Positions 31,246 to 31,831 of a DNA stretch of 31,831 bases are shown here, piece by piece. This stretch comes from Clostridiaceae bacterium (GTDB lineage Bacteria > Bacillota > Clostridia > Oscillospirales > Acutalibacteraceae), in assembly GCA_016292785.1 (NCBI GenBank), contig JAEDFL010000022.1:1-31831 (forward strand), given 5' to 3'. Made by a program: the position numbers and the translations under genes. The stretch's first letter is position 1. Every line of letters starts with the position of its first letter. A model generated the notes under the pieces. It was not told where the DNA came from. It was given only the letters and a program-made list of their open reading frames with translations, and ran no database searches.

Positions 31246-31686
31246 ATGAAAATCTTGATTGATGCGGACGGCTGTCCCGTTGTTGATCTGACGGTGAGAC
31301 TGGCGGCAAAGCACGGCGCAGAGTGCGTTATACTCTGTGACACGGCGCATGAATTTAACCGTGAGGGTGCTCAGACCGTTATTGTTGAAAAGGGTGCGGA
31401 CAGCGTGGATTTCAAGCTTGTCAATCTTGTGCGTGAGGGCGATATCGTTGTTACGCAGGATTACGGACTTGCCGCCATGTGCCTTGCAAGAAAGGCTGTA
31501 CCCCTCAGTCAGAACGGAATGGTTTATACCGACAAAAACATAGATCAGCTCCTTTTCACACGCTATGTATCAAAGAAGATACGAAACTCAGGCGGCAGAC
31601 TGAAAGGACCGTCAAAGCGTAAGCCAGAACAGGACAAGGCTTTTGAAGAAGCACTTGAAAGGCTGATTAAAGATATTTCAAAATAA
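31246..31686 (+). CDS. UPF0178 (YaiI/YqxD) family protein, DUF188
   Basis: A 146-residue protein that opens MKILIDADGCPVVDLTV, with VITQDYGLA-like VVTQDYGLAAMCLAR and GGRLKGPSKR near the end, all typical of the YaiI/YqxD family. The Asp-rich strand ends and fold suggest a PIN-like nuclease, but no member's activity is established to my knowledge. It starts one base after the ackA stop with AAGGAG inside ackA, so it is co-transcribed and probably translationally coupled. Confidence 0.9.
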   Translation: MKILIDADGCPVVDLTVRLAAKHGAECVILCDTAHEFNREGAQTVIVEKGADSVDFKLVNLVREGDIVVTQDYGLAAMCLARKAVPLSQNGMVYTDKNIDQLLFTRYVSKKIRNSGGRLKGPSKRKPEQDKAFEEALERLIKDISK

Positions 31687-31692
31687 AAGTAC

Positions 31693-31743
31693 AACGACTG
31701 CAGGTAATCCCGAAAGGATATGCTTGCAGTCGTTTAGATTTTA
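31693..31743 (+). terminator. Terminator after ackA-UPF0178
   Basis: AACGACTGCA (31693-31702) pairs with TGCAGTCGTT (31725-31734), with an inner ATCC/GGAT helix and a GAAA-type loop, followed by a broken T tract (TTTAGATTTT). Confidence 0.7.
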
Positions 31744-31831
31744 GATGATAAAAATTTAAAATGTGATGAAATTATGCAAGGCTTCCCCTTGAGGCAATGT
31801 CATTAACTTAAGAAAAAGTGAAAAACATTAG
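31744..31831. other. Intergenic edge
   Basis: A+T-rich sequence with no supported gene or clear regulatory site; the window ends here. Confidence 0.4.

Noticed and set aside
1..31831. CRISPR arrays, insertion sequences, prophage, tRNA or rRNA genes
   Set aside because: No regularly spaced repeats, transposase or phage-like genes, or recognisable tRNA/rRNA sequence was seen on either strand by eye.

Overview
The window reads as chromosomal DNA of a moderate-GC, low-oxygen Gram-positive bacterium of the class Clostridia; a gut Ruminococcaceae/Oscillospiraceae-like organism fits best, but the genus cannot be fixed from sequence alone. Support comes from the Firmicutes-type darA-holB-ricT cluster, a tRNA-Asn T-box leader, a purine riboswitch ahead of xpt, strong AGGAGG ribosome binding sites, near-consensus sigma-A promoters, several TTG/GTG starts, acetate kinase, and the ammonia-dependent AsnA.

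Layout. 154-673 (minus): a frameshifted TipAS-domain remnant and a CopZ-like metal chaperone. 749-6914 (minus): a long run, citrate synthase - unknown membrane protein - AEC transporter - QueG-like Fe-S protein - darA - holB - ricT, with a promoter ahead of citrate synthase and a terminator after ricT. 7082-9810 (minus): asnS-asnA under an Asn T-box. 9811-14638 (minus): CorA, a metallophosphoesterase, glmS and an orphan ABC ATPase. 14815-20649 (plus): a guanine-class riboswitch, xpt, and a complete BMP-type nucleoside ABC importer, together a purine uptake and salvage unit. 20807-23591 (plus): rpsO and pnp, each with a structured leader. 23671-28636 (minus): a five-gene unit bounded by its own promoter and terminator, encoding SCP2-like protein - class III aminotransferase - split transketolase (two genes) - second SCP2-like protein. 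28711-31686: tmcAL (minus) divergent from ackA and a UPF0178 gene (plus).

The best candidate for an undescribed system is the five-gene unit at 23720-28560. A ThDP ketol-transferase is encoded next to a glutamate-1-semialdehyde-aminomutase-like aminotransferase and between two proteins that resemble tandem SCP2 lipid-binding domains. The transketolase C-subunit appears to have lost residues that in classical transketolase contact hydroxylated or phosphorylated acceptors. A chemically coherent but unproven reading is ketol transfer to a hydrophobic aldehyde followed by amination, giving an amino-alcohol lipid such as a sphingoid-like base made without serine palmitoyltransferase.

Secondary points of interest are a purine riboswitch with two unusual junction bases, a multibranched RNA ahead of pnp, and two places (ahead of glmS and ahead of the phosphoesterase) where a terminator-like hairpin, an embedded promoter and the next gene's Shine-Dalgarno are superimposed. 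Domain calls are from reading the sequence and remembered family motifs; no search was run.
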